Source: Candidatus Dormiibacterota bacterium (lineage in GTDB: Bacteria; Chloroflexota; Dormibacteria; Aeolococcales; Aeolococcaceae). Taken from it: a DNA stretch of 64,000 nucleotides. Below, piece after piece: positions 17,460 to 25,119 of the stretch. Both the position numbers and the translations under genes were made by a program. How positions within the stretch are numbered: position 1 is the stretch's first letter; the number at the start of each line of letters is the position of its first letter. Location of the stretch: the NCBI GenBank assembly GCA_003162415.1, contig PMOL01000019.1:156841-220840 (forward strand). The letters run 5' to 3'. Under the pieces are notes generated by a model. That model ran no database searches. It saw nothing but the letters and a program-made list of their open reading frames with translations, and was not told the origin of the DNA.

Positions 17460-17475
17460 TTGAGGCAATTGACAC

Positions 17476-17643
17476 GTGGCTACGGCCAAGGGCGGTTCCG
17501 CGATCATCACGTTGCAGTGCAACGAGTGCAAGGAACGCAATTACACGACAGTCAAGAACAAGCGCAACGACCCGGATCGCCTGGAGTTGCGGAAGTTCTG
17601 CAGGCGTTGCCGCGTGCACCGGCAGCATCGCGAGACCAAGTGA
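17476..17643 (+). CDS. rpmG: 50S ribosomal protein L33
   Basis: 55-residue protein starting at GTG 17476 ([15 protein letters not shown]...). It has the zinc-binding C+ form of L33: CNEC near the N-terminus and CRRC near the C-terminus, with the [14 protein letters not shown] core between. Its place directly before tRNA-Trp, secE and nusG is the standard arrangement in many bacteria. The gene ends 4 bp before the tRNA. Confidence 0.95.
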   Translation: MATAKGGSAIITLQCNECKERNYTTVKNKRNDPDRLELRKFCRRCRVHRQHRETK

Positions 17644-17647
17644 CCGA

Positions 17648-17723
17648 AGGGGCGTAGCTCAGCTGGTAGAGCATCGGTCTCCAAAACCGAGGGTCGCGAG
17701 TTCGAGTCTTGCCGCCCCTGCCA
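17648..17723 (+). tRNA. tRNA-Trp (anticodon CCA)
   Basis: Full cloverleaf: acceptor AGGGGCG / CGCCCCT, D-stem GCTC / GAGC, anticodon stem TCGGT / ACCGA around loop CTCCAAA (anticodon CCA at 17681-17683), and T-arm GCGAG-TTCGAGT-CTTGC with one G-T pair. The 3' CCA is encoded (17721-17723). It sits between rpmG and secE, the usual location for tRNA-Trp. Confidence 0.98.
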
Positions 17724-17777
17724 CCACACACCCAGTCCGGCTCGCCCCGGTACCAGCATCAGGAGAGATCACCGTCA

Positions 17778-18134
17778 ATGGCCAAGGTTCGAAGCGCCCC
17801 GGGCGGTCCCCGGACCCCACGCCCGGTTCTGCCCGCTCCGGCCGCCGGCCGCTCGGGCCCGATCGGCTATCTGCGGGGCGTCTGGGAAGAGCTGAAGAAG
17901 GTTGTCTGGCCGGCGCGGGACGAGCTGGTGCGGATGACCGGGATCGTGATCGCCACCGTCATCATCTTCGCCGCACTGGTGGGTGGCGCGGACTACCTGC
18001 TCAGCCTTGGGGTGAAGCAAGCGGTCGCGACCCAGGCCGCCTCTGCCACTGCCACCCCGGCGCCGAGCACCGCCCCCCTGGCAACCGCCGTACCAACCGT
18101 CGCACCGACTGCGGCACCAACCGTGTCGCCGTAG
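17778..18134 (+). CDS. secE: Preprotein translocase subunit SecE with long C-terminal tail
   Basis: 118 residues, small subunit that clamps SecY in the SecYEG channel. The conserved cytoplasmic amphipathic helix WEELKKVVWPARDEL (about 35-50) and one membrane segment (about 53-78) are clear. Start ATG 17778 has AGGAGAG upstream. After the membrane segment there are about 35 residues made almost only of Ala, Thr, Pro, Val and Ser; most SecE proteins end soon after this segment, so the tail is unusual and should face outside. The N-terminal 30 residues are Pro/Arg-rich. Confidence 0.95.
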   Translation: MAKVRSAPGGPRTPRPVLPAPAAGRSGPIGYLRGVWEELKKVVWPARDELVRMTGIVIATVIIFAALVGGADYLLSLGVKQAVATQAASATATPAPSTAPLATAVPTVAPTAAPTVSP

Positions 18135-18147
18135 CCGTCGTGGGAGA

Positions 18148-18714
18148 ATGAACATCGCTGTGAGCAACGCCGCCGTTTCCGCCAAGGACGCCCGCTGGTA
18201 CGTGGTGCATGCGTATTCCGGCCACGAGGAGAAGGTTCGCGCGAACCTTCTCAAGCGCGTCGAGTCCATGGACATGCACGACCAGATCTTCGACGTCCTG
18301 GTTCCGACCGAGGAGGTCATGGAGATCAAGGACGGCCAGCGCCGCAAGGTGAGCAAGCGGATCTTCCCCGGCTACATCCTCGTCAACATGGTGATGTCGG
18401 ATGAGTCGTGGTACGTCGTTCGCAATACACCTGGGGTGACCTCCTTCGTCGGCTCGGGCAACAAGCCCGTTCCGTTGCAGGAGCACGAGATTCGCGGCAT
18501 TCAGAAGCAGGTGAAGGCCGAGGCTCCAACCAAGGTCAACGTCGAGTACGAGGTCGGCGAGAACGTTCGCGTTATCGATGGACCGTTCACCGACTTCCAC
18601 GGCAAAGTGACCGAGATCAACGTCGAGAAGGGCAAGCTCAAGGTGCTCGTGAACATGTTCGGTCGCGAGACCCCGGTCGAGCTCGACCTCCTCCAGGTCG
18701 AGCGCCTTCGCTAG
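18148..18714 (+). CDS. nusG: Transcription termination/antitermination protein NusG
   Basis: 188 residues. The N-terminal NGN domain begins ARWYVVHAYSGHEEKV and contains the FPGYILVNM strand; the C-terminal KOW domain has VGENVRVIDGPFTDFHG. It binds RNA polymerase and Rho or S10. It follows secE by 13 bp and precedes rplK by 30 bp, so it is part of the rpmG-rplA transcription unit. Confidence 0.97.
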   Translation: MNIAVSNAAVSAKDARWYVVHAYSGHEEKVRANLLKRVESMDMHDQIFDVLVPTEEVMEIKDGQRRKVSKRIFPGYILVNMVMSDESWYVVRNTPGVTSFVGSGNKPVPLQEHEIRGIQKQVKAEAPTKVNVEYEVGENVRVIDGPFTDFHGKVTEINVEKGKLKVLVNMFGRETPVELDLLQVERLR

Positions 18715-18744
18715 GCACCACCAGGAAAGCAAGTCAAGGAAACC

Positions 18745-19167
18745 ATGAGCAAGAAGAAAGTCAAGACGGTCATCAAGTTGCAACTCCAGGCCGGAAAGGC
18801 GACTCCGGCGCCGCCGGTCGGCACCGCCCTGGGCCCCCACGGGCTCAACATCATGGAGTTCTGCAAGGCCTACAACGAGCGCACCGCCAACATGTCGGGT
18901 GTCATCCCTGCCCAGATCACAGTGTTCGAGGACAGGACCTTCAGCTTCATCACCAAGACGCCCCCGGCGTCGGAGCTGTTGAAGAAGGCCGCCGGCGTCG
19001 AGAAAGGGTCGGGGAACCCGAACCGCGACAAGGTCGGATCGCTCTCGAAGGCGCAGGTGCGCGAGATCGCCGAGGTCAAGCAGGTCGACCTCAACGCCCA
19101 CGACCTCGAGCACGCCACAAGGATCATCGAGGGCACGGCCCGATCAATGGGTCTTAACGTCAACTGA
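18745..19167 (+). CDS. rplK: 50S ribosomal protein L11
   Basis: 140 residues, normal length for L11. It has the N-terminal domain with the [13 protein letters not shown] motif (about 20-32) and the rRNA-binding C-terminal domain ending [13 protein letters not shown]. It forms the GTPase-associated centre with 23S rRNA. The gene lies between nusG and rplA as usual. Confidence 0.97.
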   Translation: MSKKKVKTVIKLQLQAGKATPAPPVGTALGPHGLNIMEFCKAYNERTANMSGVIPAQITVFEDRTFSFITKTPPASELLKKAAGVEKGSGNPNRDKVGSLSKAQVREIAEVKQVDLNAHDLEHATRIIEGTARSMGLNVN

Positions 19168-19223
19168 GCCACTGAGTGGGAGGGCGCGTTCACGTGCCCG
19201 CCAACACCACGGAGAAAGTGAAG

Positions 19224-19934
19224 ATGCCCAAACCACACGGCAAGAAGTACCGCCAGGCCGCGAGTACGATTGAATCAGGGAAGTTCTACCCGCCGTCCGA
19301 GGCGGTGAGCCTGGTTCGCCAGACCGCGGTCACGGCGTTCGATTCGTCCATCGAGGCGCACATCCGTCTCGGTATCGACCCACGCCACGCCGACCAGGTG
19401 GTGCGCAGCACGGTGACGCTTCCGCACGGCACCGGGAAGACCAGGCGGATCGCGGTCTTCGCGACCGGCGAGAAGCTCCGCGAGGCCATCGAGGCCGGCG
19501 CCGACGTCGTCGGCGGCGAGGACCTGGTCAAGAAGGTGCAGGCCGGACAGATCGACTTCGACGTCGCGCTGGCGACCCCCGAGGTCATGGGCATGGTCGG
19601 TCGCCTGGGGAAGATTCTCGGCCCGCGAGGCCTGATGCCGAACCCCAAGGCCGGGACGGTGACCTTCGATATCGCCAAGGCGATCCAGGATGTCCAGGGC
19701 GGCCGCGTCGAGTTCCGCAATGACAGGACGGGCATCATTCACACCGCAATTGGTAAAGCTTCGTTCGACGACGACAAATTGCGAGACAATTTCGCCGCTT
19801 TGATGGATGCGATCGTTCGAGCCAAGCCCACCGGCGCAAAGGGCACCTATGTGAAGACGGTCACGATCGCGGCCACCATGGGCCCAGGCATACCGGTCGA
19901 CCCGGTACAGGCAGCACGCTTGTCGGTCGGCTGA
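19224..19934 (+). CDS. rplA: 50S ribosomal protein L1
   Basis: 236 residues from ATG 19224 (MPKPHGKKY), which has GGAGAAAGTG just upstream; the in-frame start at 19176 would add 16 residues not typical for L1. Domain marks: [14 protein letters not shown], the [17 protein letters not shown] loop and the C-terminal [17 protein letters not shown]1 binds the E-site stalk and usually represses its own operon. Unusually, rplJ-rplL do not follow; a Tad-system gene begins 12 bp downstream. Confidence 0.97.
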   Translation: MPKPHGKKYRQAASTIESGKFYPPSEAVSLVRQTAVTAFDSSIEAHIRLGIDPRHADQVVRSTVTLPHGTGKTRRIAVFATGEKLREAIEAGADVVGGEDLVKKVQAGQIDFDVALATPEVMGMVGRLGKILGPRGLMPNPKAGTVTFDIAKAIQDVQGGRVEFRNDRTGIIHTAIGKASFDDDKLRDNFAALMDAIVRAKPTGAKGTYVKTVTIAATMGPGIPVDPVQAARLSVG

Positions 19935-19946
19935 GGTCCGATCGAT

Positions 19947-21179
19947 TTGATCCGGCTCCTCATCGTCGACGACATCGCGAGCACCCGGGATAACCTGCGC
20001 AAACTGCTCGGGTTCGAAGAGGACATCGAGGTCATCGGCACGGCCGGCGACGGCAAGCAGGGGCTCGAGGAAGCGCATCGCCTGCTGCCCGACATCGTGC
20101 TCACCGACGTGAACATGCCGATCATGGACGGCATCCAGCTGACTGAACGGCTCGCTCAGGAGCTGCCCGCGTCGCCGGTGATCATCATGTCGGTGCAGGG
20201 CGAGCGTGACTACCTCCGCCGCGCGATGCAGGCCGGCGCTCGCGAGTACCTGATCAAGCCCTTCAGCCATGACGAGCTGGTGGCGGCCATCCGCCGTGTG
20301 CACCAACTCGAGGAGAAGAAGGGAACGTTCGCGCGGGCGTCAGCCCCCGACAGCAGCGGCGCTCCGCGCGCGGCGGCACTCGGCGAGGTGATCGTGCTCT
20401 TCTCCGGCAAGGGCGGGGTGGGGAAGACCTTGCTCGCAACCAACCTGGCGGTGGCGCTCTCCGTCGAGACCGAGTCACGCGTTGCGCTCGTCGACCTCGA
20501 CCTTCAGTTCGGCGACATCGGGGTGATGCTCAACCTTGATCACAGTCGGAGCATCACCGACGTGGTGGATTCGGAGACGCTCGAGCCCGAGATGCTCAAC
20601 GAGGTCATGGCCCAGGGACCGAACGGAGTGCGGGTCCTCCTGGCGCCGATCAGCCCGGAACTTGCCGACCTCATCACCAGCGATCACGTCCGCATGGTGA
20701 TGGGAGAGCTGCGCAAGACGTTCGACTACGTGGTGGTCGACACCTCGTCGCACCTGGCCGACTTCAACCTCGAGGTCATCGAATCCGCGCAGCACATCCT
20801 TGTGGTCACGGCGCTGACCATCCCTGCGATCAAGGATGCAAAGCTCGCTCTCAAGGTGCTCGAGTCGCTGACCGTCGACCCGAGCTCCGTGCTCCTGGTC
20901 GTCGATCGCAGCGACTCGCACTCCGATTTCAACAAGGACTCGATCGAGCAGAACCTGCGCCACAGCGTCGGCGCGCAGATTCCCTACGACCCCCGGGTCG
21001 TGGGTGACTCGATCAATCGCGGGATCCCGTTCGTGACCTCGAGCCCGGAATCGGAGATCAGCCGCTCGATCCGTGAGCTCGCCGGTGCCCTGGTTCCCAC
21101 TGGCGGTCAGCCGGTCGGTGCCGGGGTCGCCGCCGGCAAGGCGGACGACAAGCGCAAGCGCCGCATCTTCGGACGCTGA
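19947..21179 (+). CDS. cpaE: CpaE/TadZ-type ATPase with N-terminal receiver domain (first of three)
   Basis: 410 residues starting at TTG 19947. About 1-120 is a full response-regulator receiver (acidic pair VDD, phospho-acceptor Asp 54 in TDVNMP, Lys in LIKPF). About 145-385 is a ParA/MinD-type ATPase with deviant Walker [10 protein letters not shown] and LVDLDLQFGD. This fusion is the CpaE/TadZ protein that places the Tad pilus machine at the right site in the cell. Both the receiver and ATPase keep their key residues, unlike the third paralogue. The C-terminus is short and basic (KRKRRIFGR). It is only 12 bp behind rplA and may be read through from the ribosomal operon. Confidence 0.9.
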   Translation: MIRLLIVDDIASTRDNLRKLLGFEEDIEVIGTAGDGKQGLEEAHRLLPDIVLTDVNMPIMDGIQLTERLAQELPASPVIIMSVQGERDYLRRAMQAGAREYLIKPFSHDELVAAIRRVHQLEEKKGTFARASAPDSSGAPRAAALGEVIVLFSGKGGVGKTLLATNLAVALSVETESRVALVDLDLQFGDIGVMLNLDHSRSITDVVDSETLEPEMLNEVMAQGPNGVRVLLAPISPELADLITSDHVRMVMGELRKTFDYVVVDTSSHLADFNLEVIESAQHILVVTALTIPAIKDAKLALKVLESLTVDPSSVLLVVDRSDSHSDFNKDSIEQNLRHSVGAQIPYDPRVVGDSINRGIPFVTSSPESEISRSIRELAGALVPTGGQPVGAGVAAGKADDKRKRRIFGR

Positions 21180-21190
21180 CGGTCGAGGCC

Positions 21191-21286
21191 GGAGGAGACC
21201 CCGGCGGACGCTGCGTAAGGACTGAGGGGACCTCGGCGGAGGCTGAATAGTCCGGTTTGAAGCCGGAGCCCGGGTCCCCTCAGTCC
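21191..21286. repeat. Palindromic repeat copy A / bidirectional terminator
   Basis: Between the convergent cpaE1 and cpaE2 genes. A perfect 14-bp inverted repeat (GGACTGAGGGGACC at 21219-21232 and its complement at 21273-21286) surrounds an inner hairpin TCCGG-TTTGAAG-CCGGA. The segment 21238-21286 is strongly similar to 27761-27807 (copy B), and an arm at 21191-21204 is the complement of part of copy B. The outer arm includes the cpaE2 stop codon. Confidence 0.7.
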
Positions 21287-22533
21287 CGCGCGAAGCCGAG
21301 CCGGCGGCGGCTGCGCTTCTTGCCGGGTTGCTCCGCGGTGGAGGCCGGCTCGGCGTCGCCGGTGAGCGCGGACGCGAGACGCTCGAACGCCGCCGTGACG
21401 GGGGAGGAGTGGCCGCCGATCACCACGGGCACGCCCGAACTGACCGACCCCCCGATCGCGATCGCGTCATGCGGAATCTCCGCCGCGACCGGATGACGGA
21501 GAAAGTCCTCGATCCGGGCGCGATCCATGCCTCCGGCAAGCACCGCATCCCGGTGGTTCGCCACCACCACGATGCGTTCGGGATCCACCTGCAGGACGCC
21601 GATCACCGACATGATCAGGCGGGTGTTCTTCACCGAGGTGACGCTGAAGTCGGTGACCAGGACGATGTGGTCCGAGTTCTCGAGCGCCTCCAGGGTGATC
21701 TCCGAGAGCTGGGAGGTGGTGTCGGCCACCACGAGCTCGAAGGTGGAGCGCAACTCGGCGACCAGCGAGCGCAGGTGTGCGGTGGTGACATAGTCGGCGA
21801 GCTCGGGGCTCGGAGGCGCTGCGAGCACGGTGAGCCCCTGGGGGCCGAGTGAGAGCGCCTGCTGGATCACGTGACGGTCGGTCATCCCCGCGTCGCTGGC
21901 CGCGAACTCCGCGATCGACCCGTCCGGCGTCATGGCGAGGAGCGCCGCGATATCGCCGAACTGCAGGGACAGATCGACGAGAACGACGCTTCCCGGGTGC
22001 GGCCGGTTGAGCACCAGGGCGAGGTTGGTGGCAATGATCGACTTGCCGACGCCGCCCTTGCCCGAGACGATGGTGATCATGCGTCCGTCACGGCGCCGGG
22101 CCCCGTCGGGAGCTGCCGGTCCACCGCGCTCGGGCTGGCGCACCGCCTGCGCCGCCCGCTTGCGTGCCTGGAACGCATGCACCCGGTGAATCGCGGCAAC
22201 CAGGTCGTCCCCGGCGAATGGCTTCTGCAACACCTCGCGAGCGCCGGCGAGCATCGCCCTCCGGAACAGCTCGCTCCCGCTCTCCATCGACATCAGGATC
22301 ACGCCTGCCTGGGGGGCGTACTCGGCGAGCATCTCGGTCGCCTGCACGCCGTCGAGGCCGGTCAGGCCGGCATCGAGCACCGCGATGTCGGGGACGAGGT
22401 GCAACGCCTCCTGGAGTGCCTTCTCACCATCGCTGGCGGTACCGCAGACGGTGATGTCCTCTTCGGCGGCGAGACGGCGTATGAGGTTGGCGCGGATGCG
22501 CTCGCTGCCATCGGCGATCAGGACGCGGATCAC
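21280..22533 (-). CDS. cpaE: CpaE/TadZ-type ATPase with N-terminal receiver domain (second of three)
   Basis: 417 residues from GTG 22533. Receiver about 1-120 with Asp 54 (VLDAGL) and Lys in LQKPF; ATPase about 150-395 with SGKGGVGKS and LVDLSLQFGD, where the usual LDLDLQ acidic residue is changed to Ser. It is a diverged tandem paralogue of the gene at 19947 and of the one at 22543, which lies 9 bp upstream on the same strand. The C-terminus is basic (KKRSRRRLGFARD). It may form heteromers with the other two CpaE proteins; that is inference. Confidence 0.88.
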   Translation of the reverse strand: MIRVLIADGSERIRANLIRRLAAEEDITVCGTASDGEKALQEALHLVPDIAVLDAGLTGLDGVQATEMLAEYAPQAGVILMSMESGSELFRRAMLAGAREVLQKPFAGDDLVAAIHRVHAFQARKRAAQAVRQPERGGPAAPDGARRRDGRMITIVSGKGGVGKSIIATNLALVLNRPHPGSVVLVDLSLQFGDIAALLAMTPDGSIAEFAASDAGMTDRHVIQQALSLGPQGLTVLAAPPSPELADYVTTAHLRSLVAELRSTFELVVADTTSQLSEITLEALENSDHIVLVTDFSVTSVKNTRLIMSVIGVLQVDPERIVVVANHRDAVLAGGMDRARIEDFLRHPVAAEIPHDAIAIGGSVSSGVPVVIGGHSSPVTAAFERLASALTGDAEPASTAEQPGKKRSRRRLGFARD

Positions 22534-22542
22534 GCCGCCACC

Positions 22543-23805
22543 TTACCTCCGGCCCAGGCTGAACCGGCGCCGGTATGCCGGGGTTTCGGGCGCGGGGGCG
22601 TCAAGGGCGCTGGTCTCGGTGGTGCCGGCTGGCGCCGCGACCAGCTCGGCCAGCGAGTTGAGCCGGCGCGAAAGCTCAGCGCGCGGCTGCGCCAGGACGA
22701 TCGGCGTCCCGGAATCGAGCGAGGGGTCAACCCTCGGGTCGTAGGGGAGATCGACCAGGATGCGCCTGCCGAGGATCTCCTCGATGTCCTCGCGGCGGTA
22801 ATTGGTGCGCGGACGCGTGTGGTTCAGGACGACGTCGACACGATCGAGATCGACACCGAGTGCCTCGAGCATCAAGAGGGTTGCCTTGGTTCCGCGCACG
22901 GCGCTGAGGTTGTAGCTGGTCACGAGCAGCAAACGGTCGGCGAGTTCGAATGCCTCCAACACGCGCTCATCGAGGTGGGAGGGCGTATCGACGACCACGA
23001 AGTCGCTCGCGCGCGCGGTGGCCCTGATGATGGCGCGCAGATGGGCGGCGGTGATCGCCTCAGCCAACTCCGGGCTCGAGGGAGCTCGCAGCACCCGCAC
23101 GTCCGCCGGCCCGGTGGCGAGCACGTCGTCGAGGAGTGTCGGGTCGATGTCCTCTCCCTGCGCCGCGAGGTCGGCAGCGGTCAGGGGGTGATGCTCGACG
23201 TGGAGCATCCCCGCGGCATCGCCGAACTGGAGATCGATATCCACCAGTGCCGCGCGAGCGCCGGCCCCGTGCGCGAGGATGACCACGAGGTTGGTGGCCA
23301 CCATCGACGTCCCGGTGCCTCCCTTGCCAGAGAAGGCGACGATCACGGTCGCTCTGCCCACCGGAGCCCGGACCTCGCGTCGTGCCTGGCCGGCGGCTGC
23401 ACCGCCTTCGCCCGGCACCGGCGTATCGACGACGCTGACGACTCCGTGAGGGAAGGCCCGGGCGGCGACGCGAATGGCCTCGAGGAGGTCGGCGCCCGCC
23501 GCCGCTTCGCTGATCGTGCCTGCCGCCCAGGTGTCCGCCACCTCGGTGGTCGCGCTCGCGGTCATGAGAAGGACGCGGGTCGTCGGCGACACCGACGCGA
23601 GGTGCGCGGCAAAGTCCGACGGCGGCAGGTCGGCGAAACGCTCGTGCAGCACGAGGACGTCAGGCTGACGCAGCCACGCTTCCTCGATGACCGCCGATGC
23701 CTGGTGCGCGACGCCGCAGACGTCGACTTCGTCGCGGTAGGGCTCGAGCTTCTCCAGGTCGCCGACAATCCGCGCGATCTCGTCCGCGATGAGTACGCGG
23801 ATCAC
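22543..23805 (-). CDS. cpaE: Degenerate CpaE/TadZ paralogue (third of three)
   Basis: 420 residues from GTG 23805 (GGGGGG upstream); the frame is open to 23904. The receiver-like domain has lost its phospho-acceptor (VLHERF, His 54 in place of Asp) and the conserved Lys (TISEAA). The ATPase has lost the P-loop lysine: KGGTGTS, Thr 166 from ACG where the paralogues have AAG. The first KGG lysine and LVDIDLQFGD are kept. It therefore probably binds nucleotide weakly or not at all and cannot be phosphorylated, yet the frame is intact. The C-terminus is basic (YRRRFSLGRR). It is upstream of and in operon with the second CpaE. Confidence 0.85.
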   Translation of the reverse strand: MIRVLIADEIARIVGDLEKLEPYRDEVDVCGVAHQASAVIEEAWLRQPDVLVLHERFADLPPSDFAAHLASVSPTTRVLLMTASATTEVADTWAAGTISEAAAGADLLEAIRVAARAFPHGVVSVVDTPVPGEGGAAAGQARREVRAPVGRATVIVAFSGKGGTGTSMVATNLVVILAHGAGARAALVDIDLQFGDAAGMLHVEHHPLTAADLAAQGEDIDPTLLDDVLATGPADVRVLRAPSSPELAEAITAAHLRAIIRATARASDFVVVDTPSHLDERVLEAFELADRLLLVTSYNLSAVRGTKATLLMLEALGVDLDRVDVVLNHTRPRTNYRREDIEEILGRRILVDLPYDPRVDPSLDSGTPIVLAQPRAELSRRLNSLAELVAAPAGTTETSALDAPAPETPAYRRRFSLGRR

Positions 23806-23903
23806 ATCCGCCCCCCGCACGCCAAGTGCATCGAGCGCATGGTACGGCGAATCGCGTGCAGGTGGATGGCGGGTACCGTCATGCGACACAGCGTTCACAT
23901 GCA

Positions 23904-23941
23904 ATAAAAAGAGGAGCCGGGCCCGATGGCCGGCTCCTCTT
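23904..23941 (-). terminator. Rho-independent terminator behind the Flp pilin gene
   Basis: A 12-bp perfect stem (AAGAGGAGCCGG / complement, 9-nt loop) followed on the minus strand by TTTTTATT, 25 bp beyond the pilin stop codon. This is the best intrinsic terminator in the window and should give the pilin its own short, abundant transcript, separating it from the cpaE genes downstream. Confidence 0.9.
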
Positions 23942-23965
23942 GACTGTCCTGGTTGCTTGTAAAAG

Positions 23966-24166
23966 TTACGAGCTCAGGCCGTTGCTGATGTTCGAGAACA
24001 CGTTGTTGACCTGCTTGCCGACGACTTGCAGGATAACGATAACGACGATGGCGATAAGGACGAGGATGAGCGCATACTCAACCATGCCCTGGCCTTCCTC
24101 AGCCTCCTCACGCTTGCGAGCGATGAACTCTGTTGCGCGAAGGTACAGGGTGCTCAGCATATCCAT
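23966..24166 (-). CDS. flp: Flp/Fap-family type IVb pilin
   Basis: 66-residue prepilin, major subunit of the Tad pilus. A positively charged 25-residue leader ends in EEG; cleavage after Gly 25 puts Glu 30 at +5, followed by Tyr 31 (MVEYALIL), the Flp hallmark, and a long hydrophobic helix (about 31-50). The short mature form (41 residues) is typical of Flp. The start is decided by a near-perfect Shine-Dalgarno AAAGGAGGTGA before ATG 24166; an in-frame ATG at 24301 is an unlikely start. A small hairpin (CGGGT / ACCCG) lies just before the ribosome-binding site. The prepilin peptidase is not in the window. Confidence 0.93.
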   Translation of the reverse strand: MDMLSTLYLRATEFIARKREEAEEGQGMVEYALILVLIAIVVIVILQVVGKQVNNVFSNISNGLSS

Positions 24167-24399
24167 TCTGTGTTTCACCTCCTTTCGGGTTGAATTGTCG
24201 ACCCGAGATGTTTGCTCGGACCCGACTGATGCGAGTGTGGGGCCCTGCTGCTGCAACGGAATGGCCTGCGTGCTAAATATTGGTAACGAAGGATCGGACA
24301 CGGCCCGGACAGTGAGCCCGCGACGAGAAACCGTGGTGATTTGATGACAACCGGGCTACGAGAGCGTCGCTCCTAATTGGGCTGACCTAGACTCGGGCC

Positions 24400-25119
24400 A
24401 TGGCCGAGGCGGTCGCGATTCCAGCACGCCGTGGCGACCTGGAACGTCGCGTCGAAGAAATCCGATTCCTGGTCTTCGGGCGCTCACTTCCGGCGGTGCT
24501 GTTCGCGTTGCTCGGGTGGCGCGTGTGGTCGAATCTGTTGTCGCAGGTGCGCGCGCTGCCCGCGCACGCGGGATTCGGAGATTTCCTGGCCGGACCGCTC
24601 ACCACAGGTGTGTACCTGCTCTTCTGCGTCATCCCCGTGGGGATCTACCTGATCCGGCCGCGGCCACGCGCTCGCGACGGCCGGGTGATCGCGCGGACCG
24701 CCGGCCTGGTGGGGACCACCATGCTCCTGGTGGTCGGAGCGTTCCCGAATCCCGTGCTCTTCACCCCGTGGGCCGTGATTCGCGACATCTCCGCTCCATT
24801 GGCGCTCGGCGCCTTCGTCCTTGCGGTGTACGGCCTCCTCTACCTGCGCCGGAACCTGAGCATCATGCCGGAGGCACGCCGCCTGGTCACCGCCGGCCCG
24901 TATCGCTTCATCCGTCACCCGCTCTACGCCGGCGAGATGCTCGCGGCGTTCGCAATCGTGCTTGCTCGGCCGGCGCTCTGGGCCACGCTGACCCTGGTGC
25001 CGTTCATCGCGGTGCAGATGCTCAGAGCTCGCTTCGAGGAGGGCTTGCTTGCCCGAACCTTTCCCGAGTACCGGCTGTACGCCGCGCGGACGCCGCGGCT
25101 CATTCCTTTGGTGTGGTAG
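24400..25119 (+). CDS. Isoprenylcysteine/phospholipid-methyltransferase-like membrane protein
   Basis: 239-residue integral membrane protein with about five hydrophobic segments. The C-terminal SAM-binding signature of the ICMT/PEMT superfamily is clear: GPYRFIRHPLYAGE, then ...EEGLLARTFPEYRLYAARTPRLIP. Bacterial members methylate small or lipid substrates that are mostly unknown. The gene is divergent from the pilin (233 bp between starts) and is followed without a gap by the zinc-finger hypothetical gene, so the three + strand genes to 26261 form a likely operon. Confidence 0.8.
   Translation: MAEAVAIPARRGDLERRVEEIRFLVFGRSLPAVLFALLGWRVWSNLLSQVRALPAHAGFGDFLAGPLTTGVYLLFCVIPVGIYLIRPRPRARDGRVIARTAGLVGTTMLLVVGAFPNPVLFTPWAVIRDISAPLALGAFVLAVYGLLYLRRNLSIMPEARRLVTAGPYRFIRHPLYAGEMLAAFAIVLARPALWATLTLVPFIAVQMLRARFEEGLLARTFPEYRLYAARTPRLIPLVW

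Noticed and set aside
21871..23907. 678-codon plus-strand frame across cpaE2 and cpaE3
   Set aside because: Spans two genes and their gap on the other strand, no start signal and no domain; reverse-complement frame kept open by codon bias.
24167..24301. Longer start (ATG 24301) for the pilin
   Set aside because: The near-perfect ribosome-binding site and the normal Flp leader length fix the start at 24166.
24167..24399. c-di-GMP riboswitch (GEMM type) before the pilin
   Set aside because: Looked for because of the many GGDEF proteins; the expected conserved core is not present.
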